Assembly (NCBI GenBank): GCA_948470475.1
Contig: OX419343.1
Coordinates: forward strand, 25,864,378 to 25,928,377
DNA length: 64,000 bases
From: Galaxea fascicularis
Lineage: Eukaryota; Cnidaria; Anthozoa; Scleractinia; Euphylliidae
Direction: 5' to 3'
Below the pieces are notes generated by a model, which saw nothing but the letters and a program-made list of their open reading frames with translations, did not search any database and was not told the origin of the DNA. The first letter of the stretch is position 1; each line of letters starts with the position of its first letter. Shown one piece after another: positions 22,688 through 30,800 of this stretch. The position numbers were made by a program, and so were the translations under genes.

Positions 22688-25600
22688 TAATAACAACAAT
22701 TTTTGATAATGCAGAGACTTATTGATAACAAAAGCTAACTGTTAAAATCTTATATATAATAATAATATTATAATAACAATTTAAAGTGCCACTATGATCA
22801 AAAAATCATTTTCTTTTTTTCTTCAGATTTTGGAAGCGTGTTTCCTGAACACTTGACTGGCAAAATTTTGAGCTTTGATTTTCATCTAAAGGCTGTTTAT
22901 TTCAAGTGTAAGGTTTGGATTTCACAGTCTGCCATTACTCACGTTCAAAACTAACCGATTGGACCTTAGAGGCTTGGATCTAGGGAAAAGTGACATCATT
23001 TACTCACTAGCTTAAAATTTCAGCGTGTAAACGCAACTTATTATATATGCAAAACACGAGTTTAAAAATCTGAAAGCCTGAAACTCCAGTGCTGCATATT
23101 AATTCAGCCGCGTACACACGCATTGCATTCTTAAACCAGTGAGTCTTTGACGTCATTTTCTCCTCGACCCACCTCTCTCAAGATCTCAAAGTTAGTAATG
23201 GTGGACCAATAAATAACAAAATTCCAGTTAAAATAAACAGGCGTCTTTTTAAAATCAGAACTTAAAACTTGGGTCACTTAGTGTTTAGTTAACATAGTTT
23301 TAAAATCCAAAGAAAAAGAAGAATTGTTTTTTTGGTCGTAGTAGCATTTTAAGGTATTTAATAATAATAATAATAATAATTATTATTATTATTATTATTA
23401 TAATTATTATTATTATTACAACTGCTCTTGTTACTGTTATTATCACTTTTATTATTATTGATAGTATCATTTTTGGGAAGGGGTTGGTGAAATGCATAAG
23501 GAGTTTTCAAAGCTTTCATGATAAGATTTGTACTAACCACAGCTGTTTGATCCTTCCTAACACATCTTATTTGTATGCCATATTCTGTGTATAAAGGACC
23601 TCTTGTTTTCCAAGAAGGCCTGGTGATAGCCAATGGCTGAGAAAAAAAGTTGCAACATTAATGACCATGGAACAGTAAAACTCTTTTATTCAACTTGTTC
23701 AAGTCTTTTCAAACCAAAACTTATAACAATTGGTTCAATTGATGATATACAAGACATGCTAAGAGTGAACTTACAAAGTTTCTTCTTGGGAGGATCAGCA
23801 TTCTTATTACTTTTTCAATGCCATTGATTATAAAGTAACCTCCTGCCTCCTACAGAAAGATTAAATACAAACCAGTGACCTGATAATTATCACTTAAAAA
23901 AAACCCTTTCAGTACAACACAGTGGATCTAACCATTGCCCTTCCACAAACACTAGGGGAAATCAAGCAGAAGCTTAAATGAAAACAAAAAAGCTAAAACT
24001 AAGCTGGCTGGCCTTTAACATCATGTTCTGTCCTGGCTATGATTTTAAACTACTGAAAGGAAACATTGAATATGTGGGTCAAAATGATTTTAACCTTAAA
24101 TACAAGGTAGTTTGATTCTCAACTTCCTTGATCGTCCCCCAACCCTAATTATTCATGATCTTTGAATGATAATTATTCAAAGTATGGTAAGGAAACAAAC
24201 CAAGTTCATTTTGACCTACAACAAAAATATGACATCATGCACAACTATACTACTTTGTGTATAGCGATGTTTCTTGTTTACAAACATTGACGTCAAATTT
24301 CCTTTGATATTTAAATTTGCTAGCCGCTGAACAATAGCATGCATTGTTTCAACAGCCAATTAACCTCTGACTGGCACATTAATAGCAATAGGTGACATAA
24401 CGAGAAACATCGCTATATCCCCCAAAAACCAAAAGTAACATTTTCCTTTCCCTGTTGCCATTAGCACTACCATTCTTTTTCACTTTGCTACGTCATTTAT
24501 GGTGTCCCCCTTTGACTGCTGTGTCTATTGACAATATACAACAAACATAAATATTATAATACATTATTACAACATACCCCTTCCTCTTCATGGTGCAGCA
24601 CTAGCTCACTGGGAGGGAGCTTGGCTAAAGAGCAGTTGTTGGACTGAAAAACATTTTAAAGGACATCAAGCTACTGCCAGCAACATCTCACAACCTATAT
24701 ACCATTGAACAGATAAATTACTGAACAGTATGACTTTGGATAATGTTGAACCCAACAAATGACATTGTCAGCTCAATTCATTTAAAGTATACTTTTGGCA
24801 AATTTTTACAAGTAGCTGAATTAAACCTTCCAGAATAAAAACATTGACATACCAGGATTATGATGCAGTGACTATAATATTTCTTTACATACAGTATACT
24901 TAGCATGAAAGAGGTTATAAACAGAATACCAGTATGGTGAATATGAATGCCCTTTGCAGTGAAAGGACAGGCAAAAAAAAGGCTTTTCCATGGCATGTTT
25001 GTCAATGGTATCATAAAGCAGACAAATCTTACCTTGACCATAACAGGGATATTTGCTACTGCCTTTGTTACATTTCCTTGAGGCTGATTATCAAGTTTCC
25101 ACTGCATTGTAACTTGAAGTTTAGCTTTATATGTGGTACCACGCTCCCGACACTGAGCAACACCAGCAGAAAAAACAAGGGAATACAAAACAGGAAATTA
25201 AAAGCATCAATAGCTCTTACAACCTTGAGTTCTATCCACTGAAAAACAATAATTTAGAAACTAATGAGGCATCTCCTAGTATTAACTTGAAGGGGTGTCC
25301 AATAATAAGTTAGTGTATTATTGTTTGTCTCACGGTGTAATCACTTAAAATCGCGACTGCTAGTCTTCATCAGGCAATGAGGTCACGATCAACAGGTTAC
25401 ACTCCACCACTTGTATCACAGTGGTCGGCTATGATTTTGATACTACATTGTTTTGGTGAGAAATAATTATTGTTCCCTCTGCAGTCCACTGACTTCTTGT
25501 TGTGTTTCTTGATCATGGGCATTCATGCTTCAGAAAGTGACCACTTTTATTCTTCAGCCTAGTGGCCATAACTAAATCAGTGCCAAAATCTTTGTAATCG

Positions 25601-27582
25601 GCAGCATACCTCTGAGGGATAAACCTTGTACTGAGTGGCATGGAGGTTGTTCTCAGATAGGGTCGGTACTCCAACAATTGCATCCTGAAAATGACCATTG
25701 CACAAACAATAAAATACAACATAGCAGAATTAAGCTAAAAAATGAGGACTGTAAGGACGTGTATTGCTTTTACAGTGTAAAAGGACATGCAAGTAGGTTG
25801 TTTTTAAGAAGTTAATGTAATTTTTGAATAGTGAAAGGTAAGGCAGTAAAGAACTTACTGTGAAGTATAAAGCAACTTTTTGTCCATTTGCAAGCAAAAA
25901 TTCTTGAGGATGGATACTCTGAAAAGACAAAAAAGCAATGCTAAACTGTTGATAATTGAACAGAGAATTGAAACAATTGTTTTTAGACGGTAATCATGGT
26001 AGTCCAATCTGTGATATCATTTACAAAGATATCCTCTTCTGCTGAAAATCCAAGAGGTTTGGTTTCAGACACACAGAAAAAAACTTGATTAACCTCAGTC
26101 TAAAACCTTACAAGTCAAACTGTACAGCCTACATGTATAGTTCCAGTTTTAAACCATGATGGTTTCTCAAGGAAGTTTTAAGCCATATTGTTTGATACTT
26201 GACAATAATTTTATTATTAGTGGTATCAAACAACACTGTATTATCATTGGTGAACATTAAAGGAAAAGTCATCTTTCTTAACATAGATTGCCATGGCAAC
26301 AGTATTACCAGTAAAAATAGAGTAGCATGCATTGTTGCTCAACAAATGTTGAACCGTGTATCATTCACTTTAGAATATTACAGTAAATCTTTGCAATAAT
26401 ATTATTTTCTAAGTGACACTTTATGTCTTATCCCAACACTCTCTGTATATATAGTGTTGAATTCTGCTCTAACCTGGACAGCTAGCGAAAGACCTTCCTC
26501 CAACATAAAATTAAAGGACTCTATATGTGGCCTGACAAGATCTTGCAATACCTACAAAAGAAATAACATACAAACCCAGGTATGTTTTCAAAGTATGTGA
26601 CAATCTTTATCTAAATTTTAAAGAACTGGGCCTGGTTGTTCAAAAGCCGATTAACGCTAATCCGAGGTTAAAAGTTAATCAAGGAGGTTATTTCTCCAAA
26701 TGTTGTTCAATGCTGATATTCAGCAAAATTTTAGATTAGGGGAAGTCAATCCTGAAAAACAAAAAGCAGCGGAAATGACTTTCATCCAAAAGTTAAAACT
26801 GCAACCAAAGTTTACGCTAATCCTGGATTAGGTTAATCGGCTTTCGAACAACCGTGCCCTGTATATCAAAATCCAAGAACAGCTCCCCGAAACATTATTT
26901 TCGCTGGCTGACTCAGGGCCACGTTTGGAGTAGTGTTACTGAAGTAGCTCAACAGGTCAGTAGTCCAGCGAAAGTGGAACAAGTGTCCCGGACCAGTATA
27001 CATGTATTAAGTTTACTGGCGGCTTGATGGCTTGGCAACTCACCAGTGGCTGTGAGATAATTAAGAAAGAGAAAGCTATATGGTTAGTGAGTCAACGTCT
27101 TGTTGATGGCTTGTTAGTCGCAGTCCCTGGTCATCCATTGAACCACTTACATCTGTAAACAAATTCATGTATTTTCTATTTGATTGGCAAACGTCCAAGC
27201 CACCAAAATGCGAACAAAGAGCTCTGCATTGCAACTACAGGTTGGCTGTTAGCCTGCTGTTAGGTATCTATTGCGTGCCGACAGGTTTTCAGCAGTCAGA
27301 CGGCTAACGTTTGGGAAAGCGGCTTTTCAAATTTTCCAAATAGACGGCAAGACTGCTAAGACCATCTCACACCCAGATGATATGCACGGGCATGTGCCCA
27401 AACACATGGAATTCTCCATCACAACGTTGATAATTCGTCAACAAATATACACTAATACGTTAAAACCATACAAGTAGTGAAAAATCTACCTTTTGCTGCG
27501 CACTGGAGGGTTTCCCAAAGTTTTTTGAAGTCAAATTCTTTAAACTTGGAAGAGCGCTGTTTTGGTCTCGGACAGCCGCCAT
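4037..27582 (-). CDS. POLR1B: DNA-directed RNA polymerase I subunit RPA2 (second-largest subunit)
   Basis: This is the catalytic-core beta-like subunit of nucleolar RNA polymerase I, which transcribes rRNA. 36 exons keep phase throughout (high to low): 27582-27490, 26551-26474, 25918-25859, 25684-25610, 25152-25033, 24643-24578, 23849-23775, 23636-23538, 22543-22448, 22064-21988, 21650-21577, 21460-21388, 21095-21042, 20537-20420, 19466-19385, 18932-18826, 18549-18414, 18323-18250, 17595-17389, 17293-17141, 16199-16155, 16009-15902, 15570-15496, 15126-15025, 14627-14544, 14412-14358, 13721-13625, 13205-13133, 13017-12949, 12747-12689, 12557-12460, 12372-12247, 11019-10892, 9767-9720, 5070-4954, 4267-4037. 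They sum to 1143 codons; the human protein is about 1135. Landmarks: GYDMEDAM near residue 750, [12 protein letters not shown] near 879, [11 protein letters not shown] in exon 35, and a C-terminal zinc ribbon with Cys 1071, 1074, 1101 and 1104. The start (MAAVRD) is the first ATG in good context and faces VPS41. Exact borders are hand-read. Confidence 0.97.
4254..4328 (-). repeat. Duplicated splice-acceptor segment of the last POLR1B exon
   Basis: The plus-strand block ACACAAACCTGACCCTG occurs at 4254-4270 and again at 4312-4328, each followed by a G-rich run. On the coding strand the first copy is the acceptor and first codons of exon 36 (GQVC). The second copy, 58 bp upstream of it, also ends in CAG and would read GQVCV before leaving the gene frame. 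It is a small tandem duplication that carries a decoy acceptor. Confidence 0.7.
4479..4707. mobile_element. MITE with about 30-bp TIRs and central hairpin
   Basis: The ends TACAGTCTTTCCCGTAAA and its reverse complement, with the following CCGTGAACACC, form imperfect terminal inverted repeats. In the middle lies a perfect 19-bp-arm palindrome (arms 4593-4611 and 4613-4631, one central base). A partial relative of the left half is at 9893-10030. The element abuts a copy of the dispersed GTGATCAGCATC repeat. The family is not named. Confidence 0.7.
4701..4870 (+). repeat. Dispersed 'TGATCAGCATCAAATTTCTCC' repeat, copy 1
   Basis: The same roughly 170-190-bp sequence recurs at 36725-36925 (+), at 54541-54730 (-) and in part at 16715-16789 (-). 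It starts with a TGTAAACCC-like end and ends near GTGTTGGGG/GTGTGGGAG. It has no coding capacity, and the copies have diverged by substitutions and small indels. Confidence 0.7.
5259..5296 (+). mobile_element. tRNA-derived SINE, 5' part with A box
   Basis: The sequence GGAGCAGGGTTGGCGCAGTGG contains a tRNA-type A box (TTGGCGCAGTGG, 5268-5279). It continues, after the inserted element, at 9168. The uninterrupted copy on the minus strand at 38917-39205 proves the original continuity GCTCGCCTTCCACC. Confidence 0.9.
5297..5680 (+). repeat. Left 384-bp terminal inverted repeat of the composite element
   Basis: It matches the reverse complement of 8784-9167 from TATGGTGTTCAATCC to GTCACGCAAC at the inner border. 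It contains a run of short related units (variants of ATTCAACTC/ATCCAACTC about every 20 bp at 5340-5420), likely subterminal transposase-binding repeats. Homology between the arms stops abruptly inside. Confidence 0.92.
5709..6020 (+). pseudogene. IS3EU/integrase-like transposase, N-terminal fragment
   Basis: A 103-codon frame starts [13 protein letters not shown] just inside the left inverted repeat and ends [18 protein letters not shown] then stop. The RGRP-F-IS-EQL-FLL signature resembles the region just before the helix-turn-helix of integrase-core (DDE, IS3-like) transposases annotated in cnidarian and fish genomes. After the stop, another frame reads VSLRLRR around 6055-6076, similar to the usual VS-R-RRRM of that helix-turn-helix, so the coding sequence probably decays through frameshifts here. 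No DDE catalytic domain is present: the space is occupied by the reverse transcriptase on the other strand. Family assignment is by recalled motif only. Confidence 0.55.
6088..8730 (-). pseudogene. Penelope-like reverse transcriptase (endonuclease-less), two frame breaks
   Basis: Three overlapping frames follow one another: 8730-8185 (starts MSDNAIHIN, acidic/low-complexity N-terminus), 8230-7394 (basic region, [23 protein letters not shown]) and 7407-6088 ([13 protein letters not shown] onward). The last holds a full Penelope-type [28 protein letters not shown] (motif A), [18 protein letters not shown] (motif B), YIDDIFSLW (catalytic YIDD), [10 protein letters not shown], and ends [12 protein letters not shown] then stop. 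In canonical Penelope-like elements a linker and GIY-YIG endonuclease follow this point; here there is none. The two frame changes (near 8185-8230 and near 7425-7440) are of opposite sign and would otherwise give one protein of about 870-880 residues. They may be mutations, assembly errors or, less likely, programmed. The start codon is only 54 bp inside the right inverted repeat. Confidence 0.85.
8784..9167 (-). repeat. Right 384-bp terminal inverted repeat of the composite element
   Basis: It is the reverse complement of the left arm, with about four substitutions visible (for example CACGTAAC versus CACGCAAC at the inner end, and ATATATGCG versus ATGTATGCG). It ends AACACCATA, followed by the GCCTTC target duplication. 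It may supply the promoter for the RT frame that begins 54 bp inside. Confidence 0.92.
9168..9417 (+). mobile_element. tRNA-derived SINE, 3' part with B box and TTA tail
   Basis: It begins with the duplicated GCCTTC, followed by a tRNA-type B box (GGGTTCGATTCC, 9188-9199). The body reads CTCCGAGAGGTTTTTCTCCG, the 3' part GTAGAGCACTCGTGTTCAGC, and the tail is a (TTA)n run at 9385-9417. It matches the minus-strand copy at 38917-39205 along its length. Confidence 0.9.
9585..9700 (+). repeat. Dispersed CACGTGAC / CCAATCAGAT repeat, copy 1
   Basis: It shares CACGTGAC, CCAATCAGAT-ACAC and a GTCATC-ACTGGT tail with copies at 10660-10830, 13395-13560 and (reverse) 38030-38195. It is noncoding and probably a MITE family whose ends I could not define. 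Confidence 0.55.
10190..10425. mobile_element. GC-rich MITE with GGCCCTGG ends and (CG)n core
   Basis: The left end GGCCCTGGCAAACGAGGACA and the reverse complement of the right end GGCCCTGGAAAACGATGACA form imperfect inverted repeats. Inside are a 21-bp palindrome CGGACACAAA-A-TTTGTGTCCG (10350-10370) and a pure CG run (10369-10387). The target duplication is not clear. Confidence 0.65.
10660..10830 (+). repeat. Dispersed CACGTGAC / CCAATCAGAT repeat, copy 2
   Basis: This is a longer copy with upstream GACCAGCTTCAGACATGCAG and AACAACCAGTAAAACACTAG. The same order is found at 13395-13560 with about 80% similarity by eye. Confidence 0.6.
11144..11515. mobile_element. Foldback element with AGTATATACTAAAACAGTGGATAGC ends
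   Basis: The outer inverted repeats (about 65 bp, roughly 80% by eye) run from AGTATATACTAAAACAGTGG to GGCTACTCAAACTC at both ends. Nested inside is a hairpin with perfect 24-bp arms (11234-11257 and 11275-11298) around a 17-base loop that itself contains GCCGC-GCGGC. The palindrome TTTTAGTATATACTAAAA occurs whole at 11319-11336, and in part at both outer ends. Confidence 0.75.
11630..11713. repeat. Second small foldback related to 11207-11324
   Basis: CAATTATTCACC at the left and GGTGAATAATTG at the right bracket a copy of the CGCGGCTCGG / CCACCACTAGCCA core seen in the neighbouring foldback. It is a diverged sister copy, here in direct continuation. Confidence 0.6.
13395..13560 (+). repeat. 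Dispersed CACGTGAC / CCAATCAGAT repeat, copy 3
   Basis: It carries AACAACCAATAAAACACTGG, GGGCCAATCAGATGACACGC and GTGTCATCACTTACTGGT, in the same order as copy 2. It is noncoding and lies in the POLR1B intron between exons 27 and 28. Confidence 0.6.
13835..14125 (-). repeat. Repeat rich in inverted CCAAT boxes, mimics a 104-codon ORF
   Basis: A minus-strand open frame of 104 codons runs through this region, but the DNA looks like a non-autonomous repeat. GAGTGTCGAAAGTCAAGAG on the left roughly mirrors TTTTTCGACACACG on the right, and at least four ATTGG/CCAAT motifs alternate with GC-rich blocks. I judge the frame not to be a gene. It lies inside the intron between POLR1B exons 26 and 27. 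Confidence 0.45.
16715..16789 (-). repeat. Dispersed GATCAGCATC repeat, partial copy
   Basis: It matches the reverse strand of the 4701-4870 repeat (GTGACCACTCTGTTTTATAA, GAGAAATTTGATGCTGA) and is cut by the Harbinger-like MITE that starts at 16790. Confidence 0.65.
16790..16991. mobile_element. PIF/Harbinger-like MITE with TTA target duplication
   Basis: The ends AGGCCCGTTTACACAGG and (reverse complement) AGGTCCGATTACACAGG are flanked on both sides by TTA (16787-16789 and 16992-16994). The interior carries GATTTTTGTCGCG repeats in both orientations. A close relative is at 54315-54538. The 3-bp TTA duplication is the basis for the Harbinger assignment. Confidence 0.75.
19764..20036. mobile_element. 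PIF/Harbinger-like MITE with TAA target duplication
   Basis: GGGCCGATTTACACG at the left faces CGTGTAAATCGGCCT at the right, flanked by TAA (19761-19763 and 20037-20039). The interior has CATGCGAC/GTCGTA words in both orientations. The terminal style matches 16790 and 54315, but the interior differs. Confidence 0.75.
20636..20858. mobile_element. MITE of the GGGCC...TTCAAAAGC...GGGCCC family, copy 1
   Basis: The left end GGGCCCGGTGGCTCAAAAGC faces the right end CTTTTAAACAACTGGGCCC. The internal text (TTCATTGCTGATTATC, CCTGGATTAAGTTAATCAGC) matches 26628-26859 closely. It lies in the POLR1B intron between exons 13 and 14. Confidence 0.75.
22626..22690. repeat. (ATA)n microsatellite
   Basis: A run of about twenty TAA/ATA triplets lies in the intron between POLR1B exons 8 and 9. 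Similar short runs occur at 23361-23415 (ATA then TTA, itself a small inverted repeat) and 59066-59085. Confidence 0.9.
24260..24417. mobile_element. Short MITE with TATAGCGATGTTTCT ends
   Basis: TATAGCGATGTTTCTTGTT at the left and AACGAGAAACATCGCTATA at the right are inverted repeats of 19 bp with one mismatch. The 158-bp element has no coding capacity. Confidence 0.75.
26628..26859. mobile_element. MITE of the GGGCC...TTCAAAAGC family, copy 2
   Basis: GGGCCTGGTTGTTCAAAAGC on the left mirrors GGCTTTCGAACAACCGTGCCC on the right, with inner GATTAACGCTAATCC and GGATTAGGTTAATC. It lies in the first POLR1B intron. Confidence 0.8.
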
Positions 27583-27881
27583 TTTGAAAATAAGCACGTG
27601 CTTCCTTACCCCTCTCCCCCATGTATTTTTTTCATCTTGCTGTTTCCTCTTAACTAAAATTCAAATGAATGCGATGTAATTTTTTTATATTTCTATGTGA
27701 AATTAAATTAGGTTGACCAGGCTCCATTGCAAAATTGAATTAAAAGAAAGGAATTTTCGAAAATAAAACAAATTTCGAACAAACTCTTTATCCCCTCAAG
27801 GGTACCCTGACAAAAGAATTTCAAGCATCCCATCAGCCTTCGTGAGTTTATGTAAGCACAGAGGGGAAAGGAAAGTGCAAG
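27583..27881. promoter_or_regulatory. Bidirectional POLR1B / VPS41 promoter with CACGTG E-box
   Basis: Only 299 bp separate the two divergent start codons, so the core promoters must share this space. It holds a canonical E-box CACGTG at 27595-27600, 13 bp from the POLR1B ATG, followed by a pyrimidine tract (CTTCCTTACCCCTCTCCCCC). No TATA box sits at a convincing place for either gene. Transcription start sites cannot be read from sequence alone. Confidence 0.75.
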
Positions 27882-30800
27882 ATGTCGGGCAAGGAAGACT
27901 CGAAAGAACAGGAGAAAAGTATGAAATCCGACGCAAATACCACGGTAATCTTGACTCAATCTAATTACGTAGGGTTTCTTAACGTTGTGAACCATAATTT
28001 GAGATAGTTCTCGCTCGTTGATGGTAATGTTGTTATTAAAATTATAGGAAAATGAAGACGAAGACGATGAGGATGAAGATGAGGAAGGGTCTGAGGAAGA
28101 CGAAGACGAAGTGGAACCTAAGTTAAAATACGAAAGAATAGGAAATGCTATGAACACTATTCTTAATGGAGAAGAGTGTGCTAGCTGTATGGCTGTACAT
28201 ACGAAGGTACTGATCAATGATATTTATTCATCTATGAATGGTTTGCCCCAGGATGAGGCGGGGCGAGCAACCCCAGGGGAGATGGTTTTCCCTACCCTGG
28301 TGGAGCTTCACGAGACCTGTCAATTTCCCGTGGTTACCCCCCCCCCCCTTCCCCCCAGGTTTCTCTGGGTTATTAATTACCTAAGATCCCTCTCTAACCA
28401 GAACAGTGATTTCTAATGTTTCGTTTTATTTTGTTTTTGTATAGTTTCTTGCTCTGGGAACTCACTATGGAGTTGTTCACATTCTTGACCATCAGGGAAA
28501 CCCTATAAGTAGCAAACAGTACCCATCAGTAAGTATAAATGGTTGATTTTCAAATGAATTTTTTGTGGAAAAAGAGAAGTAATATTCATTTGTCCGGTTG
28601 TTTTTGTACTTGACTGCTTTTTAACCCTTTTCTTTCCAGCACACTACAGCCATAAATCAAATTAGTATTGATCATAGTGGAGACTATTTGGCCAGTTGTT
28701 CAGATGATGGTCGTGTAAGTAAATTAGGAGACTTAAGTTAAGTTATTGTTTCATACTAAAGCACCAGTGTTTACAATAAATAAGGCTTTATTAAGTAATT
28801 ATAATTTCATTCTCAAACGGAATATACATGGCTATCACCATCTCCGATCTTTCCCGCTGTGCTCCTTACGAATGTGAATGCCACCATCATTACCATTATC
28901 ATCATCATCAATATCACCAAAACCATCATTGTCATCATCACCACCATCATAACCATCATCACCATCATTGTCACCATCACAACTTACCATCATGACCACC
29001 ATCATCATCATCGTCATCATTACCATCATGACCACCATCATCATCATCAATATCACCACAACCATCATCGTCATCATCACCACCATCATAACCATCATCA
29101 CCATCATTGTCACCATCACAACTTACCATCATGACCACCATCATCATCATCGTCATCATTACCATCATGACCACCATCATCATCATCAATATCACCACAA
29201 CCATCATCGTCATCATCACCACCATCATAACCATCATCACCATCATTGTCACCATCACAACTTACCATCATGACCACCATCATCATCATCATGAATCTTC
29301 AATGTAGTCAAAAGACAATGGTCCATGTTTTTTCTGCTGGTTTTGCAAAAATTTAAGTATTTTGGGCAAATCTGAAAAATTGTCAAACAAAAGTCTTAAC
29401 AGTAATATTGTTTTGCGAAAAGCCCTTAATGTCTTGATGTTCATGTTCATTCTCACAATTACAGTGGAACCCTATTAATACAACCACCGACGGGCCATGA
29501 AACTTTGGTTATATTAACGGGTTAGTCAGATTAACAGGGCTTTCAAAATAAGAAAAGATTCTGTTCGGCCACAAAAAAAGTGGTCGTGTTAATGGGATGG
29601 TCCTATGGCGGGGTGCCACTGTAGTGCCATATAATGTATAGGAATTAAATAGTATGGAGAATATCCGTGTCAATCTCAAGTGTAAACTGATACAGTGTAA
29701 CTGCCTTATAGGACATTGTGATACAAGAAGATCATTGGATACATTTTGGGCCACATATACGGAGTAGCTGATATTCAAATCACAGTTATAGCAGTTTGGG
29801 AGAATGTTTAATCATTTCGCCAAGTTGTTATAACTGTTGATATGAACATCCTTATCAATACTTGTAATGCATTAGTTATGTTTACTGTTTTGTATTCAAT
29901 TTTGAAGGATTTAAATGAAATAATGTTAAAGGCTAAGTCTGGAAAAATCCTAGCAAGTGAAGAAGATAATGAGTTGATAACATACAATTCTAAGAGAAAA
30001 TAAACAACCTTTAAGTACAACAGTAATTGTTCATGACAGAAAACTTTCAAAATCATGGCAATCGGGAATTGTATGATAGGGTCATGTGACTTATGGTTTT
30101 GGGGGACGCAGCCTCAAAATTAGAGACATTTGTATGGATTTTGAGCTATGTTTCAAGGTCCATAACTTGGTCTCTGTTCAACCTAAAAGAGTCAAACTTG
30201 GGCAAACGACCAATCTCAATATCATCTTTCATGTGATGGTGTCAATTTATCGATAACTTCAAAATTTGAAACCCGCCCCAGTTCCCTTTTGAATTTCGGA
30301 ATGGCCAATTACGGTAGTACAATACCAGTAATTTTATTGGTAACACTGGGGTTGTTTGTCACAAAATGAGTGGGGTTATACGATGCTATGATATTGTAAA
30401 CATGCCTTTCTTTTTACTCATTAAGGTTGTGATAAATGGTCTTTACAGTTCAGAGAACAATGTGCAAACCTGTTTTGACTCACCAGTAAAGGTATGTAGT
30501 ATTAGAGAATCTGTATGTAATGTATAAAGGTTAAATGTTCAATGATAATATTAATAATAGTTTCTTCCCTTATTCCTTTCTGAAACAGTCAGTTGCTTTA
30601 GATCCAGAGTTTTCCAAGAAAAGAACAAAGATGTATGTTACAGGAGGAACAAAGGTTTGGTAGTCAACAGTTTCCGTTTCTGTTGGAATATTATGAAGTG
30701 TAGAACACTAGAACCTATTTTTCTAAGGTCACTATGATAAAACACAGGAATGCAACATGTGTAGAAGTAAATACATGTATTGTGTTTTGTTAGACAAAGT

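Noticed and set aside
22626..23415. ATA/TTA runs as a possible CRISPR-like or regulatory array
   Set aside because: They are simple triplet microsatellites without spacers.
28835..29307. Six overlapping His/Ile-rich and Met/Val-rich ORFs
   Set aside because: They come entirely from the CAT/ATC minisatellite inside a VPS41 intron.
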